Shown in pieces: positions 9,204 through 17,482 of a stretch of 64,000 nt of DNA. The translations under genes were made by a program, and so were the position numbers. Every line of letters starts with the position of its first letter. The stretch's first letter is position 1. A model generated the notes under the pieces. It was given only the letters and a program-made list of their open reading frames with translations, was not told where the DNA came from and made no database searches. Origin of the DNA: CF-162 sp963667205 (GTDB taxonomy: Bacteria > Chloroflexota > Dehalococcoidia > SM23-28-2 > RBG-16-64-32); assembly GCA_963667205.1 (NCBI GenBank), contig OY762959.1, forward strand, positions 682,001 through 746,000. The letters are read 5' to 3'.

Positions 9204-9235
9204 GTCGTGTAACATCCCTGTCGTGTAACATTCCT
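9204..9235 (+). repeat. two tandem copies of a 16-bp unit upstream of the Leu-Pro repeat gene
   Basis: The unit GTCGTGTAACATCCCT at 9204-9219 is followed directly by a 15/16 identical copy at 9220-9235. It lies 70 bases before the start at 9306, so it could be a regulator binding site. The rest of the 8995-9305 gap shows no gene or clear promoter. Confidence 0.55.
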
Positions 9236-9305
9236 ACTAAGTACAAGGTTTACCAAATAACGGGAGCACATCCCGCTTAAGCTGCCCACCGACAGTTTCC
9301 AAGAC

Positions 9306-10922
9306 ATGCCAGACAAGTTGATCGCCCGCCGTGGCCGACGAGGCGAGTGGATGTGGGACGCACACCCATCCGCCGCCTCACAGGACGCTGCCCTGGCGCA
9401 AGGTGCCCCTCCAGGCACCGGGCGCGGGTTTAGCTTCCCTCGGATTCGGCTGCCAGGCCTTTCACTGCCCCGTCTACGGCTGCCTTCGATTTCGCTGCCG
9501 ACCCTGCGGCTGCCGAGTATCTCGCTCCCGCGGCCACGGCCAACTCAGCCCGTCGCGAGGCCGCGCACGCATCCGGCCCGGCCGCAGACGCGCAGATTTT
9601 CACCATCTCAGTTCAGTCTGCCCAGCGTCAGACTGCCATCGGTCAGGTTGCCGCGGATGAGGCTGCCCCACCTGCGGTTGCCTACGATCACGCGGCCCCA
9701 TCTCAAGATGCCAACGGCGCCGCGGACTCCTTCGCTCACACTGCCCCGACTGCCGCAACGAAAACGACCGAGTTTCAGCCTTCCCAGCATCGATGTAGGA
9801 TCACGCTTTCCGGCGCTCGGCCGCTTCGCCAGCCGCGTCACATCTCGCGACTTCTGGACACTGCGGCGCGTAGACGAGGCCGGCCAAGAGCGCGACTACA
9901 CTCGCTTCGCCGTCGTCCTGGCCGGCCTCTCACTCGTGGCGCTGGCGGCAACCGCGGTAATCGTCCTCGCCTCGCTCGTCTCCGGAGGCAGCTCCGAAGG
10001 GCCCGGCGGACCATTTAGCATCTCGCCGACGACATCGTCGCCGGCCGACACGCCCGCGCCCAGCGGCCCGACCGAGGCGGTGTGGATCGACGCGCAAATG
10101 CTGGAGGACGATCCGCTGGCAGCGGCGACGATCCTCCGGAACACGGCCCTGGCGACCGGCGCCACTGAGTTCGTTGCGGCGGCCAATCACATCAGGCAGG
10201 CCAGCGTCCTCGGGCGCGCGCTGAACGAGGACTTCCTTTGCCCGCTCCTGGACCACTTCAACGTCGACTACGCATCCGGGCCGGCCGGTGCGCCTGCCTG
10301 CGGCGGCGCGATCGTACAGCCGCCGCCGGACATCGACGTCTCGCTGGGGCTCTGGGCGAACGATCTGAGCGCCTGGGAGTTCGATGGGCTGCCGGAAGGC
10401 GCCGCCAGCTACAACGAAGGCGACGAAGCTCCGTTCATCCTCAGCTGGGCGGCCGAGCCGGACGAAGAGTACACCATCGCGATCACGTACGCCTGCCGCG
10501 CCGGCGGAGTGCCCGCCATCGACTTCATATCCGGCGTGCCGGCGGCCGACGCGGAGATCTTCGCGGCCAACGGCGGCCCAGGCGAAAAGCTACCGGGCGC
10601 CGCCGTGCCGTTGCTCAACACGCCCGACCTTGACGTTCGCGAGGGCGGCATCCCTCTCCTCTACCTTTACGGAGGACACTTCCTCCTGCTGCCTCAGGGC
10701 CCCGGTCCGGCGGCCGAGTGTGAGGATGAGCAGACGATCACTGTTCCCGTCCAGGCCGATGCCGATGAGATAGTCCTGATGGGCAGCGTCAAGCTTGCCG
10801 ACGCCGACGACCACGACGGCCAGGGGGCCTCAGATGCCACCGCCAGCATCAGTCTGAGCGCCTCGGTCAGCTCTGTGGGCACGGCTACTGCCGCGTTCGA
10901 GCCGGGCGTCATCGCCCCCTGA
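9306..10922 (+). CDS. membrane protein with cytoplasmic Leu-Pro pentapeptide repeats and extracellular domain
   Basis: This 538-residue protein matches no family I recognise. Residues about 43-75 and 103-160 are built from five-residue units of the form LP-x-[ILMV]-[RS], for example LPRLR, LPSIS, LPTLR and LPSVR, separated by an Arg/Pro-rich stretch. A single transmembrane helix follows at about 201-225, preceded by Arg-rich sequence, so by the positive-inside rule the repeats are probably cytoplasmic. The C-terminal 310 residues would be extracellular: a Ser/Thr/Pro linker, then a Cys-containing domain with acidic patches. There is no obvious ribosome-binding site. It stands alone among decayed genes. 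It could be a structural or surface-display protein, but no function is claimed. Confidence 0.75.
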   Translation: MPDKLIARRGRRGEWMWDAHPSAASQDAALAQGAPPGTGRGFSFPRIRLPGLSLPRLRLPSISLPTLRLPSISLPRPRPTQPVARPRTHPARPQTRRFSPSQFSLPSVRLPSVRLPRMRLPHLRLPTITRPHLKMPTAPRTPSLTLPRLPQRKRPSFSLPSIDVGSRFPALGRFASRVTSRDFWTLRRVDEAGQERDYTRFAVVLAGLSLVALAATAVIVLASLVSGGSSEGPGGPFSISPTTSSPADTPAPSGPTEAVWIDAQMLEDDPLAAATILRNTALATGATEFVAAANHIRQASVLGRALNEDFLCPLLDHFNVDYASGPAGAPACGGAIVQPPPDIDVSLGLWANDLSAWEFDGLPEGAASYNEGDEAPFILSWAAEPDEEYTIAITYACRAGGVPAIDFISGVPAADAEIFAANGGPGEKLPGAAVPLLNTPDLDVREGGIPLLYLYGGHFLLLPQGPGPAAECEDEQTITVPVQADADEIVLMGSVKLADADDHDGQGASDATASISLSASVSSVGTATAAFEPGVIAP

Positions 10923-11074
10923 TCGACAGACCAGCGGCAGACCCGCGTTCCCTGATGCTGGTGGACCGCCTTCAGGGAGCGGCATTCTCCATGGGCTGGG
11001 CTGACCGCGCCAGCCGATGTTGGCCAGCGCCGCGACGCCACGGCCAGAGATGTATCCGCCACTAGACTCGCGTT

Positions 11075-11250
11075 GACGGTCGCAGTCCTGTCGCGCACAG
11101 CAACTGATGACCAGAAGGCGCAGGATGAAGAAGAGCCAGATGCGACGACTTACGATGGCCGAATGTACCGACCGTCGAAAGAGCTCTTCGAGCTACAGGC
11201 TGCGCGGCGGGGCTCGTTCAGGCGACGGAGTATGATGGCACTAGGATGAC
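11075..11250 (+). pseudogene. decayed fragment matching the 3' end of the gene at 12706-13657
   Basis: This stretch resembles 13480-13660. Shared blocks include GAGCTACAGGCTGC versus GGGCTACAGGCTGC, GACGGAGTATGATGGCACTA versus CAACGGAGTGTGATGGCACTA, and a common AATGACGGC/GATGACGGC end. It has no open frame of its own. Together with the two metallophosphoesterase scraps (11340-11436 and 12330-12475) it is the residue of a duplicated locus. The surrounding gap 10923-11074 shows no gene. Confidence 0.6.
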
Positions 11251-11339
11251 GGCGTCTTCTCGCTCACTCACATGGTTCTCGGCTGCGGAACGAGCCGGGC
11301 CAGCCAGCGGTTGTTGGGCCATCTGCAAGGCAGCGTCCG

Positions 11340-11436
11340 GTGGCGCCACTCTCCGGATCGACCGGCACGCCGTCTATCAGGTCGAGGAACCAGCGCCGCT
11401 CATTGAACTGGGCGTTGTCGCCGGCGCTGCCACCGT
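11340..11436 (-). pseudogene. internal fragment of a metallophosphoesterase gene copy
   Basis: The sequence aligns closely with 14940-15036 inside the intact metallophosphoesterase gene. Both share CTCTCCGGATCGACCGG, a following ACGCCGTC[CT]ATCAGGTCGA and a GAACTGGGCGTTGTCG block. On the minus strand it corresponds to the region around GSAADNAQFNELRWF. It is only about 97 bases long, too short to be functional. Confidence 0.68.
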
Positions 11437-11534
11437 ACGGACGCGCCGCCCTCTAGAGGGGGCCAAACGGCGAATGGCGCACGGAAAAGCCACCGTGCCG
11501 GAATCCAGCGCGCGCGGCCGTTCGTGACGTTCCT

Positions 11535-12173
11535 ATGATTCGATCCAGGAAGCCAACGACACTCACTCCCATCACCACCGCGATCTTCGTCCTCGCCGCC
11601 ATCGCGGCGCTGGCCGTTCTCTCCATCGGCGGAGGCGAAGCAGAGGCCGGTATCACTCACACCGTTTTCGTCAACAACGACCGCTTCTGCGACAGCGCGG
11701 GCTCCGATTGTTCGCAACCGCACTCGATCCAGATCAGCGCTGGGAACACGGTCCAGTGGCTCGACGGCCAGAGCGGCGGCACCCACACCGTGACGCAGTG
11801 TACCGGCGACGGCACAGGATGCCCCGCTGGCGGCGGCTTCGATAGCGGCGTCAAGAGCGATCCGAAGGCCGGCTACCTCGCACACGTTTTCCCGGACGAA
11901 GGCACGTTCTTCTTCCGCTGCCAGATCCATGGCAACTCGATGCGTGGGATAGTGATGGTTATCGGCCCGGCAACGGACACGCCGACTCCTGTACCGGGGA
12001 CACCAACAGATTCGCCCGGCGATGATTCGCCAACGGCCACTCCGGCAGACGTCCCAAAGACCGGCGGCGAACCGGGGTCGGGCGGCTTGCCGCTGATATT
12101 GGTCGTCCTGGCGTTGGGTGGCGCTTTGGCGGTGGCCGGCTCCAGTGCGCTCTACGCCGCTCGGCGACGCTAG
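11535..12173 (+). CDS. cupredoxin (plastocyanin-like) surface protein with sortase-like C-terminal tail
   Basis: An N-terminal signal or anchor segment (about residues 12-38) is followed by a type-1 copper domain (about 42-145). The copper ligands can be read as His in GGTHTVTQ, then Cys, His and Met in the pattern C-x2-H-x4-M (RCQIHGNSMRG). A Thr/Pro/Asp linker follows. The C-terminus carries VPKTGG, a hydrophobic helix and a final ARRR, the three-part layout of an LPxTG-type sortase signal. It should bind copper outside the cell and take part in electron transfer or copper handling. Sortase attachment is inferred from layout; no sortase gene is in the window. Confidence 0.82.
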   Translation: MIRSRKPTTLTPITTAIFVLAAIAALAVLSIGGGEAEAGITHTVFVNNDRFCDSAGSDCSQPHSIQISAGNTVQWLDGQSGGTHTVTQCTGDGTGCPAGGGFDSGVKSDPKAGYLAHVFPDEGTFFFRCQIHGNSMRGIVMVIGPATDTPTPVPGTPTDSPGDDSPTATPADVPKTGGEPGSGGLPLILVVLALGGALAVAGSSALYAARRR

Positions 12174-12329
12174 TCGGCCGCACTTCCTCCTGACACGGCC
12201 AGGATTCCTGGAAAGCAGACGCGCTGGCACCTTCCCGATGATGCGCCGGCGCGAGGGCACGTGGCCAGACGACGAACGCACGCTAAGCCGGGGCCGCAAC
12301 TTTCTCGCGGGGCGCCGCCTTGGTTAGCA

Positions 12330-12475
12330 GCTCTCGGTGGGCGGCGTCAGCTCGAATAGGTCGAAGGGCGCCGGGACAAGGAGCTCAGCATCGCGGTCGC
12401 TCGGGAGAGGCCCGGCCCCGCCGGGTCCAGGTACGGCTCGCGAAAGGCGAGCTGACGGGCGACGCCGGCGTGCCA
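12330..12475 (-). pseudogene. fragment of a metallophosphoesterase gene copy (C-terminal end)
   Basis: This aligns with 13806-13950, the 3' end of the intact metallophosphoesterase gene. Shared blocks are AGGTCGAAGGGCGCCGGGAC, AGGAGCTCAGC and AAGGCGAGCTGACG, with scattered substitutions and indels. Relative to the fragment at 11340 the order is reversed compared with the intact gene, so the duplicate was rearranged as well as deleted. The rest of 12174-12705 holds no recognisable gene. Confidence 0.68.
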
Positions 12476-12705
12476 GCGACTACCGAGGCTCTGCGATGAC
12501 AACGACAGGCAGTTTCTGCTCAACACTCCACTTCAGCGGTCTTCCCATGCCGACGTCCTTTCGTCACGACCAGACCACCTCGAATCGACCGACTGGCTGA
12601 GATTCGACGGCTATTGCCGATACTAAAGGTAGGCCAAATGGCCAAGAAGCTACTCGGGCGTTCCGAGCGCGGCCTGTCCTACTCATATTTAGAAAGGCGG
12701 ACGAA

Positions 12706-13657
12706 ATGGTATCGGATCGTAAACTCAAGGCCAATCGTCGTAACGCAAAGCGTTCGACCGGACCCAAGAATTCAACGCGCAGCAGGTACAACGCCCGGCA
12801 GCATTGCATCCTATCGAGGGCGGCTATCATCGAGGATGGCGACGCAAAGGAGGACCCACGCGAGCTGGAATCTCTCCTGGAGGCGCTCTGGAAGGACCGC
12901 GAGCCCGTGGGTGCGATGGAGGAGTTCCCTGGTGGATCGCATTGCCTCCTGTCAGTGGCGCCTGCGTCGGGCTCAGCTAGCCGAAGTGGGCGAGATCAGG
13001 CGGGTCGCCGACAGCGCCGTGATGGACGCTCTGGACTCTACCGTTGACAGATACGAATTATCGATGGAGAAAAAGGAGATGGGCCCCCCTTCCGTCGTTG
13101 GCGGAAGCAGCGAGCGCGAATTGGCCAAGACCACTCATGGGATCGCCCACATCCAGATTGTCCTTGATCGCATGAGCGGCTTGGTCGAAGATCAAGGAAC
13201 CCTCACCAAGAATCAACTAACTGTAGTGGCCACTATCTACGGCCGTCGGGTAGGCGGCTTCGCAGTCTTCCTCTCAAACATCGCGGCCATGTCAACGCGT
13301 GGCCTGCAGGCGAAGGACGACGAGGAGCCGGACGGCAAGGAGCCAGATACACGCCGTGACATTCTTTCGCCAGGAGTCGGCAACGAGCTCCTCCTGGCCT
13401 GGATCGACGCGGAAATCGCGAGGCTAAGGAACGAAGCTGGCTTAGTGATCGAGAGGGAGGGGCTCGAACTGCACGCCACGGTACTGTCGCGGCAGCTTCC
13501 CAGTGACAAGGTCCTTGAAAAGATCGGCAGGTACGAGACAACGATTGAGCGCCAGATGTATCGAACGTTGAAGGAGCTCCAGGGGCTACAGGCTGCCCGG
13601 CGGACGTTCGACTCGCTTGGGCGCTTCGGACAACGGAGTGTGATGGCACTAGAATGA
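12706..13657 (+). CDS. hypothetical protein of the 'NRRNA-STGP' family, frameshifted
   Basis: ATG at 12706 begins KLKANRRNAKRSTGPKNSTRSRYNARQH (read as KLKANRRNAKRSTGP, then a basic stretch). This hallmark belongs to a widespread uncharacterised family that continues with a LExLLEALWKDREPVGxxEE segment and a WRLRRAQLAE segment. These parts are in different frames. One extra C in the CCC at 12927-12929 breaks the gene after MEEF; removing it gives EEFLVDRIASCQWRLRRAQ and an uninterrupted frame to 13657. An ORF in the downstream frame runs from 12614 but its first 100 residues are out of frame with the family. The function of the family is unknown to me. It sits by a decayed duplicate of its own 3' end. 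Confidence 0.65.
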
Positions 13658-13672
13658 CGGCAAGACCTCAAA

Positions 13673-13703
13673 GGGCGGGCCAAGCGGCCCGTCCTTCTTC
13701 TTC
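13673..13703 (+). terminator. rho-independent terminator
   Basis: GGGCGGGCC (13673-13681), loop AAGC and GGCCCGTCC form a GC-rich hairpin with one imperfect pair. It is followed by TTCTTCTTC on the + strand, just after the stop at 13657. Confidence 0.7.
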
Positions 13704-13799
13704 ATGCGCGCTCCCCTGCCGTAGCGCACATATGTTCGTCTCGTCACACAAAGCGTTTCTGCGAAACGAAGCCACCACAGCGTCGTCTAGCTGCTGACT

Positions 13800-15470
13800 C
13801 TAGCGGGACTCGGTGGGCGGTGGCAGCTCGAACAGGTCGAAGGGCGCCGGGACTAGGAGCTCAGCGTTGCGGTCGCTCAGCGAGAGGCCCGGCCCAGCCG
13901 GGTCCAACTGCGGATCACGGAAGGCGAGCTGACGAGCGACGCCGGCGAGGAGCCGCTGGTTGAGCCCGTCCTCCGGCGTCCCGTCCTCGGCGTCGCCGGG
14001 GTTCACCGTCGTCGCCAGGCCGTACATCGTCGTGAAGATGGAGAGCGTGCCGTCGCGGTTGTCGACGATCTCCAGCAGGCGGCCCTGCATCGGGAAGTCG
14101 AGGGCGCCGGCCGTCGTCACTTCCCAGTAGCCGCCACCGGCAGCGGCGGGCCTGGCCGAAATGCTGTTGCGCCCGGTGTGGCCGGAGAGCCAGAGGACCA
14201 CGTTCGGAAAGCGGCCGACGAGATCCTCCACCTCCCCACGGAGGGTGCGAGGCTCGCCGTCGGTGCCGGGATACGGGTTCGTCATGACGGCGGACGGGTG
14301 GTGGCTAACGATCACCATCAGGCGATCGGCGTTTTCCGTCGTGACGAACTGGCCGCCGCCGTCGGCGTAGCTGCTGCTGTGAGCGGTCAGCCGTTCTTCC
14401 AGCCAGTCGTATTGCGCCTGGTCGAGGCTGCCGGAGGGGAAGCCGGACGGATTGGCCGAGTCGAGAACGATGAAGACGACGCCGTTCTCCTCGAAGGTAT
14501 AGTGGGCACGGCCCTCATTCGCCCCCTGTATCGAGAAGCCATGCCCCAGCGGTCCCGGGCCTGTGTTCGGCGGCGGGAGGTGCTCGCGGATCCAGTCGGA
14601 GTGCGAGATCAGGCGTCGGTTCTTGTCGGCGCCCACGCCGCGGATTATCGTCCCCGGGTCGTTCAGGAGCTCGGCAGAAGGCCCGGGCCCGAATATTGAG
14701 CCGCTGTCGCAGACCTCTGCGAGGGCGGCGGGGCCGAGCGCGAATATCTTCTGCGCTCCGGTGGCGACCTCGGCGGCACGCTCGGTGAGCGGAAAGTTGC
14801 CCTGGCTGAGGGCGTCGTGGTTGCCGGCTACGGCGTACCAGGGGTAGTTGATCCCCTCCGGGATGAACGCCTCCTGGGCCAGCGTCAGCAGGTCTGCATA
14901 GGCCTTTGCCGGCGACTCCGTCTGCACGCCCTCGTAACCGACGGCGCCGCTCTCCGGATCGACCGGGACGCCGTCCATCAGGTCGATGAACCAGCGCAGC
15001 TCGTTGAACTGGGCGTTGTCGGCGGCGCTGCCGGTGTGGATCGCGAAGTCAACGGGGGCGCGGGTGACGGGACTGCGATCGACGACGTTGGCCTGGGCGA
15101 TGAGCGCTTCGGCGACGTGCAGACTGAGTGACTCCTGCGACCGGAAGGACTTATCATTGACGGCGGAGTTGCAGGCTTCGAGCCATTCGCTCCGCAGAGG
15201 CGATTCTTCATCGACGATGCCAAAGTCGGAGAGCTGGTGGAAGACAACGAGCAAAAGACGACGGTCCCGGCGGTCGCTCTGGGCCTGCGCAAGCTCCGTG
15301 CGGACCGTGTACGGCTCGCCCTCAGCGACGACGAGGTTCCCCTCGCTGTCCACGCCCAGCGTCTGAGTGAGCGTCGTCCCGGAAGGCGGTGGCTCGTCGC
15401 TCTTGCACGCGGCGGCGAGCGCGAGGAGAGCGAGGAGCGCGGCGCACACGAAGAGTCGGTGCATGATCAT
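13800..15470 (-). CDS. calcineurin-like metallophosphoesterase lipoprotein
   Basis: ATG at 15470 (or 15464) gives a lipoprotein signal with lipobox LAAAC; a TTG at 15509 would add 13 residues. The mature protein has the metallophosphoesterase blocks in order: HQLSDFGIVDEESP, TGSAADNAQ, AVAGNHDALSQG, VSHHPSA and SGHTGRNS. The second block normally reads TGDxxDNxQ. Here the Gly-Asp is Gly-Ser, so one metal ligand is missing while the second Asp and the GNHD motif remain. It probably acts on an extracytoplasmic phosphoester, with the substrate unknown and activity uncertain. Two decayed copies of parts of this gene lie at 11340 and 12330. Confidence 0.82.
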   Translation of the reverse strand: MIMHRLFVCAALLALLALAAACKSDEPPPSGTTLTQTLGVDSEGNLVVAEGEPYTVRTELAQAQSDRRDRRLLLVVFHQLSDFGIVDEESPLRSEWLEACNSAVNDKSFRSQESLSLHVAEALIAQANVVDRSPVTRAPVDFAIHTGSAADNAQFNELRWFIDLMDGVPVDPESGAVGYEGVQTESPAKAYADLLTLAQEAFIPEGINYPWYAVAGNHDALSQGNFPLTERAAEVATGAQKIFALGPAALAEVCDSGSIFGPGPSAELLNDPGTIIRGVGADKNRRLISHSDWIREHLPPPNTGPGPLGHGFSIQGANEGRAHYTFEENGVVFIVLDSANPSGFPSGSLDQAQYDWLEERLTAHSSSYADGGGQFVTTENADRLMVIVSHHPSAVMTNPYPGTDGEPRTLRGEVEDLVGRFPNVVLWLSGHTGRNSISARPAAAGGGYWEVTTAGALDFPMQGRLLEIVDNRDGTLSIFTTMYGLATTVNPGDAEDGTPEDGLNQRLLAGVARQLAFRDPQLDPAGPGLSLSDRNAELLVPAPFDLFELPPPTESR

Positions 15471-15544
15471 TCTGAATACTAAACGCTTGACACGCCGCCA
15501 TGGGCGCAATAGGCTGGCAGCCAGTTGAACCAGGAGGATACGTT

Positions 15545-16066
15545 ATGTCGACTGTCGATTTCATCCGCGGTAGCCTCAAGCAGCTCCATCGCTCGTACGA
15601 CGAGGCGATCGCCGACCTCTCACCCGAGCAGCTGCACTGGCGCGCCAACGACCACGGCCACCCGATCTCGTTCGTGCTATGGCATTACGTGCGCACGGAG
15701 GACAACATCATCCAGTTCGTGCTACAGCGTAAGCCGACGGTCTGGATTGAAGGCGGCTGGTACGAGAAGCTCGCGCTCCACAGGACGGCGCAGGGGACGG
15801 GGATGAGCCTGGAGGACGCCCAGAACCTGAGGATCGACGCGCTGGACGACTGGCGGGGCTACCAGACGGCCGTCTGGGAGACGACGGACGCCTTTCTCGC
15901 CGCGGCCGACGACGCGATGTTGGAGCAGACGACGACCGTGAAGCCGCTGGGCGAGATGCCGGTGCAGAACGCGATCGGCATGATGTGCCTGACGCACGGG
16001 TTCACGCACCTGGGAGAGGTGCAGCACGTCCGCGGCCTGGTGGGCCTGAAGGGGATGGGCTGGTAG
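15545..16066 (+). CDS. DinB-superfamily protein
   Basis: This 173-residue protein starts at the ATG at 15545 behind a good AGGAGG site. It has the four-helix DinB/YfiT layout. The putative metal-binding His residues lie in VLWHYVRTEDN and TLxxHGFTHLGEVQH-like sequence (LTHGFTHLGE). Members are often thiol-dependent metalloenzymes (bacillithiol or mycothiol transferases) or damage-inducible proteins of unknown role. It is convergent with the gene at 16067, one base apart. No substrate can be assigned. Confidence 0.82.
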   Translation: MSTVDFIRGSLKQLHRSYDEAIADLSPEQLHWRANDHGHPISFVLWHYVRTEDNIIQFVLQRKPTVWIEGGWYEKLALHRTAQGTGMSLEDAQNLRIDALDDWRGYQTAVWETTDAFLAAADDAMLEQTTTVKPLGEMPVQNAIGMMCLTHGFTHLGEVQHVRGLVGLKGMGW

Positions 16067-16414
16067 TCAGTCGCTGAGGCCGGCCTGCATGAAGATTCCG
16101 TTGTGGATGAAGAAGCTGCGGATCGTGTTGCCCAGCTTCTGCCGCTCACGAGCGTTGCCGCCCGAGGCCGCCTGAAACTCCGCGATCTTCTCGCTGGACT
16201 CGCGCCGGGCCTTGATGCGGATGCGCTTGCCGCTCTCGACTTCGCGCGTGCAGGCGGCGATTAGCGCATCGGGATCGACGCCGGCGAAGTCGCAGAAGCT
16301 TTCGAGGGCGCTCGTGCGCGCTGTCATGTCGGGCTCTTCGCCCCACTGCTCGCTGAGGCCGCTGCGCCAGGTCTGGACGGTGTCGTAGTCGGCGATCGGC
16401 TTGTCGAGGGCCAC
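16067..16414 (-). CDS. hypothetical protein, possible helical DNA-binding-like domain
   Basis: This 115-residue protein begins with GTG at 16414, whose first base is shared with the stop of the upstream nitroreductase gene, so the two are probably translationally coupled. The sequence TWRSGLSEQWGEEPDMTARTSALESFCDFAGVDPDALI loosely recalls the core-binding (SAM-like) domain of tyrosine recombinases. The second half is basic and helical. There is no catalytic domain. Function is unknown. Confidence 0.6.
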   Translation of the reverse strand: MALDKPIADYDTVQTWRSGLSEQWGEEPDMTARTSALESFCDFAGVDPDALIAACTREVESGKRIRIKARRESSEKIAEFQAASGGNARERQKLGNTIRSFFIHNGIFMQAGLSD

Positions 16415-17199
16415 TACTCCGGCAGCCCTAGTTCCTCGGTCAGCTTCTTGATCTCGTCGCGGCGGCCGGGCAGCGGCGCCGGCGCCTGGATCATGTTCGC
16501 GGCCCTGAGCTTCTCCACCACAGCCTCATCGCGCTTGAACGGCTTTCCGTATTCGCCCTCGAAGTAGAGCTCCTCGAAGTCCGGGCGCGGGCGCTGTCCG
16601 CCGGCCTCCCAGGACTCCGCCGGGTAGCCGAGGAGCATCACCCACATCGAGATCCAGTCGTCGGGCACACCGAGGACCTTGCCCGTGAGCATTGGGTTCG
16701 GAGTGTTGAGGCAGGCGCCGAGGCCTTCGTCGAAAGCAGCGAGGAGCGCGTTCTGAGCGGCGCCGCCGGCGTCGGCGAAGGCAGCCGGCAGGTAGCTCTC
16801 CAGGTTGCGCGTCATCGGCTCGAGGATCTGCGGAAAGACGAAGTTGTCGACGAACTTGTGGCTCCACCCGTGCGACGGAGCGAGCGCGCCGACGTCCACC
16901 AGCTCCTTCAGCCGTGCTCCCTTGGTCCTGCCGACGATACCGAGGTCGACGAAGAAGTAGATGTGGACCGGCGCCAGGTCCAGCGCGAGGGCGGCCACGG
17001 GCGTCTTCAGCTGGTTGAGCTTCTCTTCGGGGATCTTGTCACGCTCGACGACGATGGCGCGCAACCAGTGGGCGTTGACGGCGCAGGACGCTAGGCGCGC
17101 CGTCTCCAGGATGGTCTGTATCTTCTCCCGCCCGACTGGTCGTTCGGGGTCAAAGAAGCGGATGGAGCGTCGCCGGCCGATGACTTCCTTGAATTCCAT
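16414..17199 (-). CDS. nitroreductase-family protein
   Basis: ATG at 17199 follows a GGAGGC ribosome-binding site; a longer frame to 17265 lacks one. The 261-residue product opens MEFKEVIGRRRSIRFFDPERPVG, the typical FMN-binding start of nitroreductases. It later has GGAAQNALLAAFDEGLGAC, the conserved helix, and DDWISMWVMLLGYPAE. It should be an FMN-dependent NAD(P)H oxidoreductase reducing nitroaromatics, quinones or similar compounds. It is divergent from the ECF sigma factor gene, with an AT-rich intergenic region containing an inverted repeat. The small gene at 16067 follows in the same transcript. Confidence 0.85.
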   Translation of the reverse strand: MEFKEVIGRRRSIRFFDPERPVGREKIQTILETARLASCAVNAHWLRAIVVERDKIPEEKLNQLKTPVAALALDLAPVHIYFFVDLGIVGRTKGARLKELVDVGALAPSHGWSHKFVDNFVFPQILEPMTRNLESYLPAAFADAGGAAQNALLAAFDEGLGACLNTPNPMLTGKVLGVPDDWISMWVMLLGYPAESWEAGGQRPRPDFEELYFEGEYGKPFKRDEAVVEKLRAANMIQAPAPLPGRRDEIKKLTEELGLPE

Positions 17200-17263
17200 G
17201 GGGGCCTCCGTACTCGGTATTGGTGCGTGATTCGTACTTGCGCGCAAGGGGCGCGAGGAGCCC

Positions 17264-17306
17264 ATTATTAGGGTACCGAGTGTTGATAAGTCAACGCGCT
17301 AATAAT
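17264..17306. promoter_or_regulatory. inverted repeat between nitroreductase and sigma factor genes
   Basis: ATTATTAG (17264-17271) and CTAATAAT (17299-17306) form a perfect 8-bp dyad in an AT-rich stretch of otherwise GC-rich DNA. A second dyad GTTGA/TCAAC (17282-17286, 17291-17295) lies inside. The position just upstream of the nitroreductase start suggests an operator. Confidence 0.5.
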
Positions 17307-17342
17307 AGAACGCCAATTCGCCATTATTCGATATAGAATGAC

Positions 17343-17371
17343 TTGACTTCATTCAGACTTCAGCCTAAACT
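17343..17371 (+). promoter_or_regulatory. promoter candidate for the ECF sigma factor gene
   Basis: TTGACT (17343-17348), a 17-base spacer and TAAACT (17366-17371) form a reasonable housekeeping-type promoter, leaving a leader of about 105 bases before the ATG at 17483. Confidence 0.4.
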
Positions 17372-17482
17372 GATCCTTAACCTGAAACTCCGCACAGAAG
17401 CTCGCAAGTCTCTCAACCAGATAGACCCGGGATTGGGTTTCAGAGGGAAAGCCGTCGTGCTAGAGCCCAAGGGGAGGGGTAC

